64,000 nt of DNA from NCBI GenBank assembly GCA_033297075.1, contig MU858047.1, positions 62,001-126,000 on the forward strand, written 5' to 3'. Shown piece after piece: positions 21,461 to 32,677 of the stretch. The position numbers and the translations under genes were made by a program. The DNA comes from Rhypophila decipiens (Eukaryota; Ascomycota; Sordariomycetes; Sordariales; Naviculisporaceae). The stretch's first letter is position 1, and each line of letters starts with the position of its first letter. The notes under the pieces were generated by a model. The model searched no databases, was not told the DNA's origin, and was given only the letters and a program-made list of their open reading frames with translations.

Positions 21461-24164
21461 CGTGAGCTCAGTCCGAGACCTGGGTCCGAAATGGCTGGCA
21501 GCGACGACGATGGGCGATGTTGTCGTGCGTGCGGCTCTCTCAAATCGTGGGTGCGGTAGGAGTTGTTCGGGTCTGCGGATCTGGGAAATGAATCAAGGAA
21601 GGAAAGTGTGTCAAAAATGGTGGAGGCGGTTGGGAAAAAATGAGGAGGTGCAGCGGAGAGGAAAATGCATCAAGTCGCCAGTCCACCCCAGCCAGGACCA
21701 GAACCAGAACCAGTCAGGGTGTGATGTGTGGTCAAAGGTTCAGAGGTTTTGGGGAAGAAAGGGCAACCCAAGAGTGGATTGGGTGGATGTGTCGAGGATC
21801 GCCCGGTGGTTCGTGGTTTGCTCCAAAGCGACCCACAGACAAAGGGTAAGCAGGCTAGCCAGATTGGGGTTGCTCAAAGCTCCATCCAAACGGGCTAGCT
21901 GCAAGAAGCAGTACTGGGACCCGACATGCAGTTCACCACGATGGCTCTTTTTGTTGCATCAGGGACTCCAAATCTGATGGAAAAATCAATGGAATGCACC
22001 ATCCACAAACTTAGTATGGGATGCACTGGAACCCTCCACTGCACTCTATCCATCCACTGAGCTTCGGAGAAAACCACACAAAGGGGGCGAGAAATGGTGA
22101 ATGCTAAAGGCTCAGGCGCTTCGTCCATGTGCCCAAAAGGAGTTCCACAAAACGCAGGGGATGGCAGATGCTGTCGGAGTCAAACGAAGGATTCCAATCC
22201 CGTAAGAAACCAAGAGTGGTCGGGGAATGAATTCAGGCGCCGACCGGGGTCAAAAGAACACACCTGGCGCCTCAGCCAGTCATATTTCAGAGAACGGGGG
22301 GCAACTGGGGAAAAAGGTGACGACAGAGGAGACCGATTGCGAGATCCCGTTCACGCAGCAAAGCTGAGTCCAATCCCGGCCAGAAATGGTCTCGGCACGT
22401 GAGGCCCAAGCCGACGGCTTCGGCTTCGGGTAGCAATGAAAGCTTGAAAATCCAGATCACGGCTTCATCGACGCTGAGGCAACGCTAACAAGCTCCACCA
22501 GTTGTCAATGACAACATGGCAATGTTTTGGCATTGGCTAGCAATAATACCACCAGATAATGTCCTCCATTCAGGGAACGATGCTTTTATTATGTGGTCGA
22601 CATGCAGTTCGAATGAAGCCGAATGGAACTCGATGGTCTCCAGCTCAATTGCGACCGAAGCACCTCACTGCGCCGCGTGTCGACTTCATTTCCACATGGA
22701 CAGTGTGGTAAAAGGTATATCATGCGCCTCTCCTTTAATCTTAGTGTCGAAGGTCGGTAGGCAATAAACCTAAAAAGTGAACAGGATCTCTTCACATTCT
22801 GGGTTCCGCCTAGCGGGCGGGAAGCCCGTAGCTGTTGATTTATCAACGTCGAGGAGAAAGGGACCGGTATTTGACATGATCTATGCCTGTATCTGTCGTC
22901 GGAAGGAATCCTCCCTCATTTGTGTTCCCATCATTCCGCCCGGCAGGCCGTGCGGCCAACCCAAACTTCTCAAGGGGCAGATTACACACGATCTGGTAAC
23001 GAACAACCTATATATGGGTATATCGAACTGCTCATCGAAGGGTTCCTCTGGGACTCTATATGCCTTACAAGTCCGAGAATGAAGCTAAACAACGCCTAGA
23101 AGATGCCTTTGATTCCATGATGCTATCATTCCAGAACACTACCTCCGGCTCTCTCTAACTTTCTTTCCCAGTCCGACACAAAGGAGCCTCAGTGAATGTG
23201 CGGGGCCCGCGGGGGAAACGCCCACTCACAACCCCGCACTCCCGAAGAGAAGGGGGCAAGCCCAGGTTTTTATTTCCGGGTCGCCGTTAGGCAGCTTATC
23301 TTATCGTGTGGACTGAGTAGTAAAGGCGGTGAAATGAAATCACCCAGTCAACGGCCGACAATCCAATATAAATTCACCACATCTCTCATATCCAACTTCG
23401 AGCAAAACCACAAATCAAAGGTGTCCGGTCAAAGAGCTGCACAAGACCCCGAAAAGTCAGAAGTCGGCCTTCCCTGCGTGCTGTCGGAGCTAGAGAAATT
23501 ACCGCCAACACCGCGCTAAGTGCATCCTGCATCATTGGATACAGGCGAGACACATGCACACTGCAAGGGGGATATGAAAAGCCATCTGGCTCTCAGCTCA
23601 TAGCTCCAAAATTTAGACCGGAAGTCTTGGTCCTTGAGCTGGATATGACCTGAAACGGCGCCAGTAATTGCCAGTTAACCCTCTCATCTGGACCTGGTTT
23701 GGGTTTCCATGATGCCAACAATGGTCGAGATTCCGGGGGCCCATCAGTCCAGCTGGACTGAGAGTTCAGCCTTGTGCCCAAGGCTACAAGACGAACCCCT
23801 TTTGAGTTCCAGATATTGATGTAATGATAAAAAGGGGACTAATTTCTCATACTACCAAATGCTATCCGTACTTTATGGGACCTAGGCGCTGCTTGGCGCT
23901 GTAGTGATAAATACCTGGGAAGGAGTTATGATACCTATCGGCATGTGTGATTAGAGTCGGTTATCTTATCGATTAGATGGTCCCACTGCTGCAGCCATAA
24001 ACAGTGGGAGCAATGCCAAGCTTTCATTGGAGAACCTAGAAAACTCCACAAAATTTTCGACAGTGTGGGGCATCTGGAGAGGAAAATATTCCCTGCTGTT
24101 CAGGAAAATATCCGACCCGAACAACAATCTTCAAGTAAACGATTTCGGTATACAAGAGAAAAAA
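21461..24164. other. Divergent intergenic region between CUT8 and NOP13
   Basis: 2.7 kb containing the two divergent promoters. The frame at 21318-21977 plus is largely antisense to the CUT8 leader and has no domain; 22094-22402 and 23196-23519 are also unsupported. The frame of NOP13 is open back to 24027, but the start was placed at 24165. Confidence 0.5.
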
Positions 24165-25484
24165 ATGGCGACCAAAGACCTCGAAACAAGTCCAGAGCCC
24201 GCTATGGAGGTGGATTCAGTGGCCACCGAAGCTGCCCCTTCTTCGTCCAAGAAACGCAAGACAACCGTCCCCGAAATCGAAGTCGATCTGACCCAGCCCG
24301 AGCCGCCCTCCAAGAAAGCCCGCCGTGCTCTCAAGAAGGGTAAAACGCTCCCTACGAAACCTCAGTCCGGCGACGAAGATGACGACGAAGCCGAAGGCAA
24401 GACCAAAACCGGCGAGGCGAAGAAGGACGACAAGAAGAAGGAGCGCTCACCCCATGGCGTCTGGATCGGAAACTTGCGGTTCAGCGTGACCAAGAACGAC
24501 CTGAGGAAATGGTTCATCGACAACTCCGGCGGCGCCATCACAGATGAGCTCATCACAAGAGTAAACCTGCCCACCACCAAGCCTGTCTCGGGAGGGCCGG
24601 GCCCGAAAAAAGCAGCCGAGAACCGCGGATTCGCCTATGTGGATTTCGCCACCTTGGCAGCCAACGTCGCGGCTATTGCGCTCTCTGAGACGGAGTGGAA
24701 CGGTAGAAAGGTGCTCATCAAGGATAGCAAGAATTACGAGGGCCGGCCGAAGAAGGAAGAGACTGCCGCTGCGGACGAGGAGAAGACGGCAGATGGCAAG
24801 ACGGCCGCGACAGACGCAAAGAAGAAGAACCCCAGCACCAAGGTGTTTGTGGGGAACCTCTCCTTCACAACGACAGAAGATGACCTTCAGGCGCATTTCG
24901 AAAAGTGCGGCAAGATCCGCTGGGTCAAGGTGGCCACCTTTGAGGACACGGGCAAGTGCAAGGGATACGGCTGGGTCAACTTTGAGGAGCCCGAGGCGGC
25001 GCAGTGGGCCGTCAAGGGGTTTGTCAAGGTCCGCGAGACGATTGATAGCCTAGAGGACTTTATGGAGAAAGAGGATGGTGGTGAGGAAGACAGCAAGGAG
25101 GACGGCGCCGCCAAAAAAGAGGCAGAGAGCGATTCCAAACCGGCTACCAAGACACAAGCGGAAAAGGAACCCCCCAGGATAAAGACCCGCAAGTGGTGGG
25201 TGAACCAGCTAAATGGCCGGAACCTCAAGATCGAGCTGGCAGAAGATGACCAGCTCAGGTACGCCAAACGATTCAAGAAGGGAGGACAGCGGAATCAGGA
25301 AGGAGGAGGAGGAGACGGTGGCAATCAGAGGCAAAATGGTGAAGAAAGGACGAAGCCACATGGCGAGAAGAAGAAGGAGTATACCGTTAGGGAAAAGAAG
25401 CCAGCCTACGCGAACGACATTTCTGTTGCCAGGCTCACTGGCGCGGCTGTTGCTCCTCAGGGCAAGAAGACGACTTTCGATTAG
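24165..25484 (+). CDS. NOP13: Nucleolar RNA-binding protein Nop13 (two RRMs)
   Basis: Intronless, 439 aa from the ATG at 24165, which sits in a strong AAAAATGG context; an upstream in-frame ATG at 24027 would add 46 residues of atypical sequence and was not used. An acidic/basic N-terminus (SSKKRKTTVPE, PPSKKARRALKKGK) with nuclear signals is followed by RRM1 (about 97-185, RNP2 VWIGNLRFSV, RNP1 RGFAYVDF) and RRM2 (about 225-300, VFVGNLSFTTT and KGYGWVNF), then WWVNQLNGRNLKIELAEDDQLRYAKRF, split here only by wording and characteristic of fungal Nop13. The tail is Gly/Lys-rich. Known role: nucleolar factor copurifying with pre-60S/90S particles. RRM1 has an extended loop, as in the family. Confidence 0.88.
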   Translation: MATKDLETSPEPAMEVDSVATEAAPSSSKKRKTTVPEIEVDLTQPEPPSKKARRALKKGKTLPTKPQSGDEDDDEAEGKTKTGEAKKDDKKKERSPHGVWIGNLRFSVTKNDLRKWFIDNSGGAITDELITRVNLPTTKPVSGGPGPKKAAENRGFAYVDFATLAANVAAIALSETEWNGRKVLIKDSKNYEGRPKKEETAAADEEKTADGKTAATDAKKKNPSTKVFVGNLSFTTTEDDLQAHFEKCGKIRWVKVATFEDTGKCKGYGWVNFEEPEAAQWAVKGFVKVRETIDSLEDFMEKEDGGEEDSKEDGAAKKEAESDSKPATKTQAEKEPPRIKTRKWWVNQLNGRNLKIELAEDDQLRYAKRFKKGGQRNQEGGGGDGGNQRQNGEERTKPHGEKKKEYTVREKKPAYANDISVARLTGAAVAPQGKKTTFD

Positions 25485-26340
25485 GACGGATAGTCGGCCT
25501 GTCACCGCATGTATCGGGTTCACTGTTTATTTTCTTTTTTTTCATACAATTTTAGCCGATGAAATCAAATACGGCTTACAAGAGCAAATATGTTCCTCTT
25601 TCCTACCATACTCTTCGTTGGGACTCGGGACCTCCAACAGGGACACCTCATAATAACTGGTTTGTCTCACGTCTACACAGACCCGGAATTTTGCAAGAGG
25701 AACAGTTGTAAGTACTTGTAATGGTCATGTTGCTATTGCAGAGAGTGCTAGGTAAACACTGAAACGGACCCTAAACTAAAAACAGCTGTAAACGCAGAGA
25801 AGGGGTTCAATCTGGATACGTCGGTTGTAGAGAACAAAAGAGCAACGGGAAAGAAATGGATAGTGGATCAGCCACCAGATCTCAGCTTGTGCTTCCCCTG
25901 AAAATAAATCCATAATTAGTTAGATCTGAAGCTTCGCTGGATCCTCCATTGACATGCCAGACATGTAGCAAATGGCAATGGAAATAAGGAGGAGATCGAG
26001 GACCTGGCAATAACAGATCCGCTTTCATAATTCCCGAAATCAATGTTTTTGTTGTTTTTGCCTAGACTTCATCCCGGGGGATGAGAGAGTGAGAATAGCG
26101 ACCTGCGACAAAGATAGCGAGTGTGAAGAGGGGCAGGAGACCAACCATCCAATACGCAAGAGAGAAAAATTACAAACACATCATGACCGAAAACAGAAAA
26201 TAAAAGAGTACTGTTGTCCCAAAAGAGCCTGTCCTGGCCCGTACGTATCCCATCCTACACATAATTACCTCAAATCAGATTCACCTCCATTAAAGAGCGA
26301 TAAGTCAGAACCTGACTACGCTGGATGATGGCGCGAACCT
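25485..26340. other. Intergenic, convergent NOP13 and NBR1 3' ends
   Basis: About 850 bp of AT-rich 3' flank for both genes. No coding gene or repeat is seen. Confidence 0.6.
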
Positions 26341-29011
26341 CTACTTCTTGACGAGAGGGTTCCCTTGGCCCTCGAGATACTCCTCGTCAGAAGCATCAAG
26401 TACGTCGTACTCCTCATCGGTCAGGAAACCATCATCAGAAACCTCCACAGCCCATTCAACATCCTCACAATCCTCGTACTCCTCCTCTGTCGGAGCAGAC
26501 TCAGACTTTGTGTCCTGGTGAATGCTAGATACGGGCGACTCCTTCTCCAGCTTGGGGAAGATCATTTGGCTCTCCTCAAGCTTGATGGGAGCGTCCTCGA
26601 TCTCGACAACCTCGGGCGCAGCGCCGGGCTCCCTGGTCTCCTTCTCAGCGACGGGCTCCTTGGTCTCCTTCTCAGCGGATGGCTGTTCAACCTTTTCGGG
26701 GGTGGGCCGCTTAACAATGACGTCGCACCAGAGCCGGTGTCCAAACTTGAGACCTTCTGGGGTGGTCAAACGCCAGTTCGAGACAACTCTACCCTCACGC
26801 AGAGGAGTTCGGAGAAGAACGGTGAAGCCGAACTCCTCGCCGGGGGCAACGGGCGAGTAGCAGATGGTAGACTCCGAAGACTCCTCCAGATCCCGGGTTG
26901 CTGCAGGGCGGGCGGAATCAACATGACCCATATAGTCGCCGCCAACATACTTGACAGAGCAGCCAGCAGGCCAGGGAGCCGTCCCTTCGTTGCGAAGCAA
27001 CCAGGTCTGCTCAAAGACATGGTCGGGGCCGTAGACGGTACCGTCGGCTACGGTGTCTCTCACGTAGACAGCATCGAGCTCCTCGACATTGAGGAGTTTC
27101 TCAATCGCGAGAGGCTTCTCGGTCTCCTCAGTCTTGATCTTCTTCTCCTCGACTTTGACGGGAGCAACTGGCTCCTCAGGTTTAACGTCCACAACGGTCA
27201 AAACGTTGGTAGATTGAGCGTTCTGCGTAGGCGTCTCGGCAGCACGAGAGACCGAAGCAGGGTTCACGCGGCGGACACGATCACCCATAGCCGGCATCGG
27301 TCGACCGTTCTCATGTTCACCTGAAGTGGTGACACTCACATGACGCACAGGTGTTTTGAACTTGATAAGTGGGTGCGTACGGTTGTGGTTGTTGGCAGGA
27401 CTGGCCTCGCAGCTGGCGCAGAAGTCGGTATCGTGGCATACAGCGCACTTGTATCGGTCGCCAACGATATACTCGGAATTGAGACGCGACTTTCCGCACA
27501 ACGGCCCATCGCAGCAGACACCAAAATGGACCTGACGGTCAAGACTGCGGATCCGGGCGTCGCAGTTGGTCTCGAGCGCCTCATAGAGGGGCACGAATCG
27601 GTGGCCAGGGTGAACGAATGCAGCGTTCTCGTAGCAGCCGGAGCAGTAATCCCAATCGGGGCAATCGAGGCACTTGTGACGAATACCTCGGATCGAGTGG
27701 TCGCAGCCGTCACAGATGGCGCTGTGGGCCTGGTTACGGCCCGGAAGAAGTCGGCGGGCTACTTCAGGTTCAAGTCTAGTACCCTCAACCGCTGGTACAA
27801 AGGGGTGCTTGGGATGGTGGCCATGTCGGTTGCGAGCGAAGCAGGCCCTGCAGAGGTCAAAGTCCTCACAAGTGGTGCAGTGGACAAACTCAGTCTCGGG
27901 CAGCTCTTGAACGCAGCAGTTGCAGGTACGGATGCTGGAGTAGAGGAAATTGTTGAAAATGGGAACAATTCTGGCGGGGACAGGAGGGGCAGCGGTCTTT
28001 GCCTCTCTCTCCTCGGCAGGCTTTGCTTTGGCTTTGGGAGCGATACGCTCAGTTGTGCTGTTCGTAATGACTCCATTCTTGACCACCCGCTTGATCAACC
28101 AGTGATTGGCGCCATAGCAGGTGATACCCTGGTCAACGCACTCCTGGCAAAGGTCGAAGTCGCCATCATCGCAGGTGGAGCAGTGGTAGTGTGCATCGGG
28201 AATGGTTCGGTCGCAGCTGTTGCAGCAGACTGCAAAGTTGGTGCGAGGTCCCGTGATCTGTCGGTGCAGAAGGTCCTTGTTAGTGGGAACTGGGGCTTTT
28301 TCCCATTCCCTAGATCCCATGATCGGTCGGTGCAGAAGGTGATTGTAGGTGGCAGCGTGCAGGGCTTCAAGGCTGTGCTTCATGGCCAACTGGGTCCGCT
28401 CGATGGTGTTGACAAGGGAATCACTCTCACTCTTGGCAGCAAGAGCAGGCTCCTCACGGGTCTCTTTGGTCGAGACTGTCGCAGATGACGGGAGAGAAAC
28501 CTCGGAGGTCATGGGAGTGGTCTCTGTCTGGAGAATCGACTTTTCCTCCTCTTCTGTCTCATCCTCAACCGAGGCAGGCTTGGGGCCCTTCTTCTCCTCT
28601 TCCTCAGCTGGCTTCTGAACAGTTACTCGAATCTTGAGCTTTTGCTTGGCTTTGGCAGCTCGATAAAGTTGCTTGTAGACGGAGGTGTTGTTCTTGTCAA
28701 GGACAACATAAGCCCCGGCGGAATCCGAGTAACGCTCGAAGACAGCCTCGACGTCAGCGGGGATATCTAGAAATCGGCGCAGCTGCGAGAAAGCTGTTAG
28801 TTGATGGATTTCAAACTTTCAGGAAAATTGGAAGGGCGTTTTGAATCTGTCCAGTCAAGATCCATTTATCAATATGACGTACCTTTTCCTCGAGAGTGAG
28901 GGGTCCCAGCTCCCGCAGAGGAAGCTTGAAGCGACGGTTGACGCCATCCACGCTCAACTTCAGCGTAACGGGAGTGTCGGGTGAGGTCGTCTGAGCCAGA
29001 GCAGACGCCAT
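26341..29011 (-). CDS. NBR1: NBR1-type selective autophagy receptor (PB1, 4x ZZ, FW domain)
   Basis: Two exons, 28883-29011 and 26341-28782, 856 aa, intron 100 nt (donor GTACGT, branch CTAAC). The start is at the ATG of MASALAQTTSPDTP. A PB1 domain (about 16-105) is split by the intron after LTLEEK. Four ZZ fingers follow, with Cys pairs CNSC..CSTC..CQEC, CNCC..CTTC..CRAC, CDGC..CLDC..CSGC and a longer fourth with CCDGPLCG..CAVC..CASC (about residues 228-510). Then comes the FW/NBR1 domain (about 610-735) with FEQTWLLRNEG, APWPAGC and SNWRLTTPEG. The acidic C-terminus has EEYDVL, a good LC3/Atg8-interaction motif. Family knowledge: such proteins deliver cargo to autophagosomes in filamentous fungi. 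Long antisense frames here are shadows. Confidence 0.93.
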
Positions 29012-32000
29012 GATTGATGGTGATGATTGAAAGGCTATTCTTTGATGGATCGAGGTTCAAGTTAGCTGACTGAACGACTTTTGACGTTTGGGGCTGATGG
29101 ATGGATTTGCCGACAGTTGTCGAGGCTATCCGAGTGAGACTGTGAGCAGGAGCGACCAACACTTACGAATAACTGCTGCCTGTCGAGTCACACACGACTG
29201 CGGTGACTGGCGGTCAGTACAATTTCCTTGGGTCAATGATAACCTGTCCGGCGGCAAAATGCAGCGGCGGACAAGTCTGTTTGCGATGAATGTCAATGAA
29301 ATGATTTGGCAAGCAGCAGATGTGGATGTGAATGTTGAGGGCGGATGGGCGGATGGGCGGATTGGTGAGGGGTTGAAAGAGGGAAGAAGGGAAGACGGAG
29401 AAAGAGGTCAGGCTGCGGTGGAAGTAAGTGGTCGGCCAGTGCTCATCAGTGCAACAGGTGCCAGGGTTGGTTGGACAAGGATGAAAGCTATTACCGTACC
29501 TGATTGAGGTATGAAGACGTATTGCGTATCGAATGGTAAATGTACTAAATGGTTACGTGCGGGGTGAAATGACGGCTTGGACTGTGGACGAACCAAAGCA
29601 GAACCTCGCAGGCGGGAAAAAGCCGAGACCCAAACTTTGATGCACAAATGGGCAGGTAGGGGTGTACTTAAGGGCGACTGGCAGATGTGCAACCTAGGCA
29701 GCTGTCTGCCTTCGCAATGGTGCAATTGTAATGTGAGGCGAGGTTTAGAAGGCGGACGAAGGGGGGCGACATCGCGGTATAATCGTATACGAATGATACT
29801 GATACCTACACGTGTAAAGGGAAAGCCCATGCTAGGACAATAACAGTGGGCCCGTGAATCACCAAGCACGCACTAACAAAGGGCGGTAAGAGGTACCTCT
29901 GCACTCTGCAGCAAGTTGGTCTGAGATTGGTGAGACTGTGCCAGACGATAATGTTGGTGTTTTGATATCGAATACCGTAGAGAAACAGAAGTCGGCTTGA
30001 CAAAACACGCTGGATGACGCTGACAGCACATCGGTTGACCGCCACTTATCACTACAAGCTGGCAAGTTCATCGCTAGGCAAATTGGATTATCCCTACATT
30101 TACCACCAGGGCGTTCCACGATTCCTGTAGTCTGTTATGTTGAGTACAGCTTCATGTTTTTTGTGTCTCGCTGTTTGGGCCAACAAGTATTGATCGTATT
30201 TCATCTTTGGCTGAGGAAGCGGCCGAGACTGATCAGCCTGGCTGCATTTCACTGAGGCCAAGGCCCGCCATGACCATCTTTTGCCCGAGGGCTGGGAAAC
30301 GTCATAAATCAGACAGATTCAATAAGCCAGGAGAATTATGAAGTCTTGTACTCCGTAGTTGGAGGTTTACCGAGATAATTCTTCGCTGGCCGAGGAGCGT
30401 AATAGGTAGAATAATGAATATCAATTAGGCAGCATCCGCGATATCACTCCAATCTGTCAATGATATTCTGGAATCCAAATGCTCCTCGAGATTTGTAATA
30501 ACCGTACACTCGGTTCATTACCAAGGCCACCTTTCCTGCTTATTTAAGCCACTTGGATGACCTACAGCTTATCCTTTCTGACCGTCGGCCTACCTCATCT
30601 CGTTAGTGGTGTCAGATGACGCTCTGTTATTGTTGCTTTGAGAGAACTTGACCTCTCACGTGGAGCAGAACCGCCCGGAAGGCTTCATGAAGCGACGTCG
30701 ACCAAACGGAAGGACCAGTCCAAACCCCCCACTCACTTGCCCTGTCACTCGGTTTGGGTTGCATTGATCAGCAAGGAGCTCCGAAGCAATCAGGATCAGT
30801 GGCTCGCTGGTGGCCGCACCACCAGCCAGCTGGCTGCTGCACCGCAGGCATGAATGGAAGTGCGGGGCGAGGTCAGCATTACGTCGTCGTATTTGCTGGT
30901 CGACGTCGGCATGCTGTTGTTGACTGATCACTTCTCACCACTCGGGCCAGAAAATCGTCCCATGCCCGTGTTTATAGGCCGCGGATAGCATCCGCAAGAC
31001 CATCTGAGTTTCGCCTGCATAAGGGGCTCATTAAGATTTTGGCTTTGGGCTTGATCACGGCAGCGATTGTTTTTTATATAGCAGGTGGCTAGCTGCATAT
31101 CTCAAATGAAATGACGGATGTGGTGGCTGTTTTCCTTCGAGAACATTGTCGGTCAACATCCGTCGTGTACGTACGGATGCGGATACATTACACCTTTTCG
31201 GTACCGAGTAAGTATACGATCTGTACGGTTTGCGTGTATTGAAATGCACCTGCTCAGGCGGAGCCTGCTCGCCTCACAGCAAGACGACGGTAACCTTCCT
31301 GCACTTGAGCCTGGGCAACCTTGCTGGCGGAACACTGGAGGTCCAGCCAAGAGCTCCCCAGCATGCTCCATGCCTAGATGGCAAGCTCGGTTGTCTTTAG
31401 GTCCTTGGCCTGGCCCATTCGAGGCCAGGTGAGGTTACAAGTTCCAGGCGCTGTGGTCCTCGCGAGGTCCTTGGGAATCCCATCAGCTACGGAGTATCAA
31501 CAAAAACGATCAACAGCAGAACTCCAGGACCAGGAGGGATCTTTTGCTTCGGCCGTGGATCCCCCCTACTATACATGGTAATCCGCAGCCGTTGAGCTCC
31601 ATTTCGCCGTAGTGTGTGATCGGAAATGAGGATCTGTCAGTTCTCGATTGTTTTGCTTTGATTTGTGCGACAACTGGGACTGGGCATGATGTTGCTTTCC
31701 GTCTTCCACGAGGCTGTCTAGCTGGTCAGATAGAGACGACAACCACAACACCTGGAGGGGAAAATGCTCACAATAGATATCAGCTTCGTCGTTTGTGTAC
31801 TGTAGTCATGTTTAACCCCTTCCGTTTATGCCGTTCTACCGCTCGCTACCCGACCATCTCTCACACAAACTCATGCAGCCGTGCAATCTAGATCGTTCAG
31901 CCCCTTCCTGCGACGGCGACGATCGGTCGCTCGGTCAGGTCCTTGATACGACGGATACGTACATACCAAACAAGCTATCGACCCTATCGGTAGGGCCTGT

Positions 32001-32677
32001 GGATACTACCTAACTGGGCAAGTTGCTGTCGCAGTACCTACCGTTCCGAGAAGGGCAGTTCCGAATGGCATCTCGTTCTACACTCTCCAGGTAGGTAGTG
32101 AACAATCAACGAGCAAGTCTGCCTCGAGAAGCGACCAGAAACCACCGTGGTACCACCGAAATTTGTTCTCAAGAGCTACCGTCACACATAACAGTCACAC
32201 ATAAATCAGGACCCGGGTGTCTTTCCCGCTGAAAGGGAATACGCGCGGCTTCAATGAGTTCCTAACTTTTCGTTTAGGACTCCAGGACCCATCTGGTTGC
32301 TTTACTTGGAAAGATGGTGGGTACTACAACATACTCGAACTGGTATCAGATATCAATAGCCTCGTTTCCCACGTGTGCGGGTTCCTGAGAAATGATCCGC
32401 ATCCCATACCTAGGCCACGAGACAAGGGGTTTGTGGCTTTTCGCTCGCTCGTAGTAGTGGTGTGAGCTTCTATGAATAGCATAGGAGAATATATTCAGGA
32501 ACAAGGTGCTACCACAAATTCCGATATCATCCCCTTTCTCGAAAAAAGAAATAGATGGTCATTATCGTCTAGTTTTATTACTCGCTGGTCTAATTATCTC
32601 GACGCAACACACAATATCTCGCTAGGTAGGTACGTACTAAGCGAAGCTGATCGCTAATTCTGCCAGTTCGAGCAGCC
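29012..32677. other. 3.7 kb without a convincing gene
   Basis: Holds the NBR1 promoter and leader (29.0-29.5 kb; a GCTAAC branch-like element in the leader hints at a 5' UTR intron) and the 3' flank of the CofD-like gene. The rest has only short frames. TACTCCGTA or its complement occurs at 30349-30357 and 31488-31496. The frame at 32217-32465 plus is open but unrecognised. Confidence 0.5.

Noticed and set aside
21318..21977. 219-aa plus-strand frame upstream of CUT8
   Set aside because: Antisense to CUT8 exon 1 and intron; Trp/Arg/Ser-rich with no family.
24027..24164. Upstream ATG extending NOP13 by 46 residues
   Set aside because: The extension is not Nop13-like, while the ATG at 24165 has a strong context and begins a typical N-terminus.
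27340..28488. 382-aa plus-strand frame opposite NBR1 (and 26365-27324)
   Set aside because: Antisense shadows of the NBR1 coding strand; Gly/Val-rich translation with no domain, produced by codon bias.
32217..32465. 82-aa plus-strand frame near the CofD-like gene
   Set aside because: Unrecognised, no splice partner or promoter; could be a relic but not supportable.
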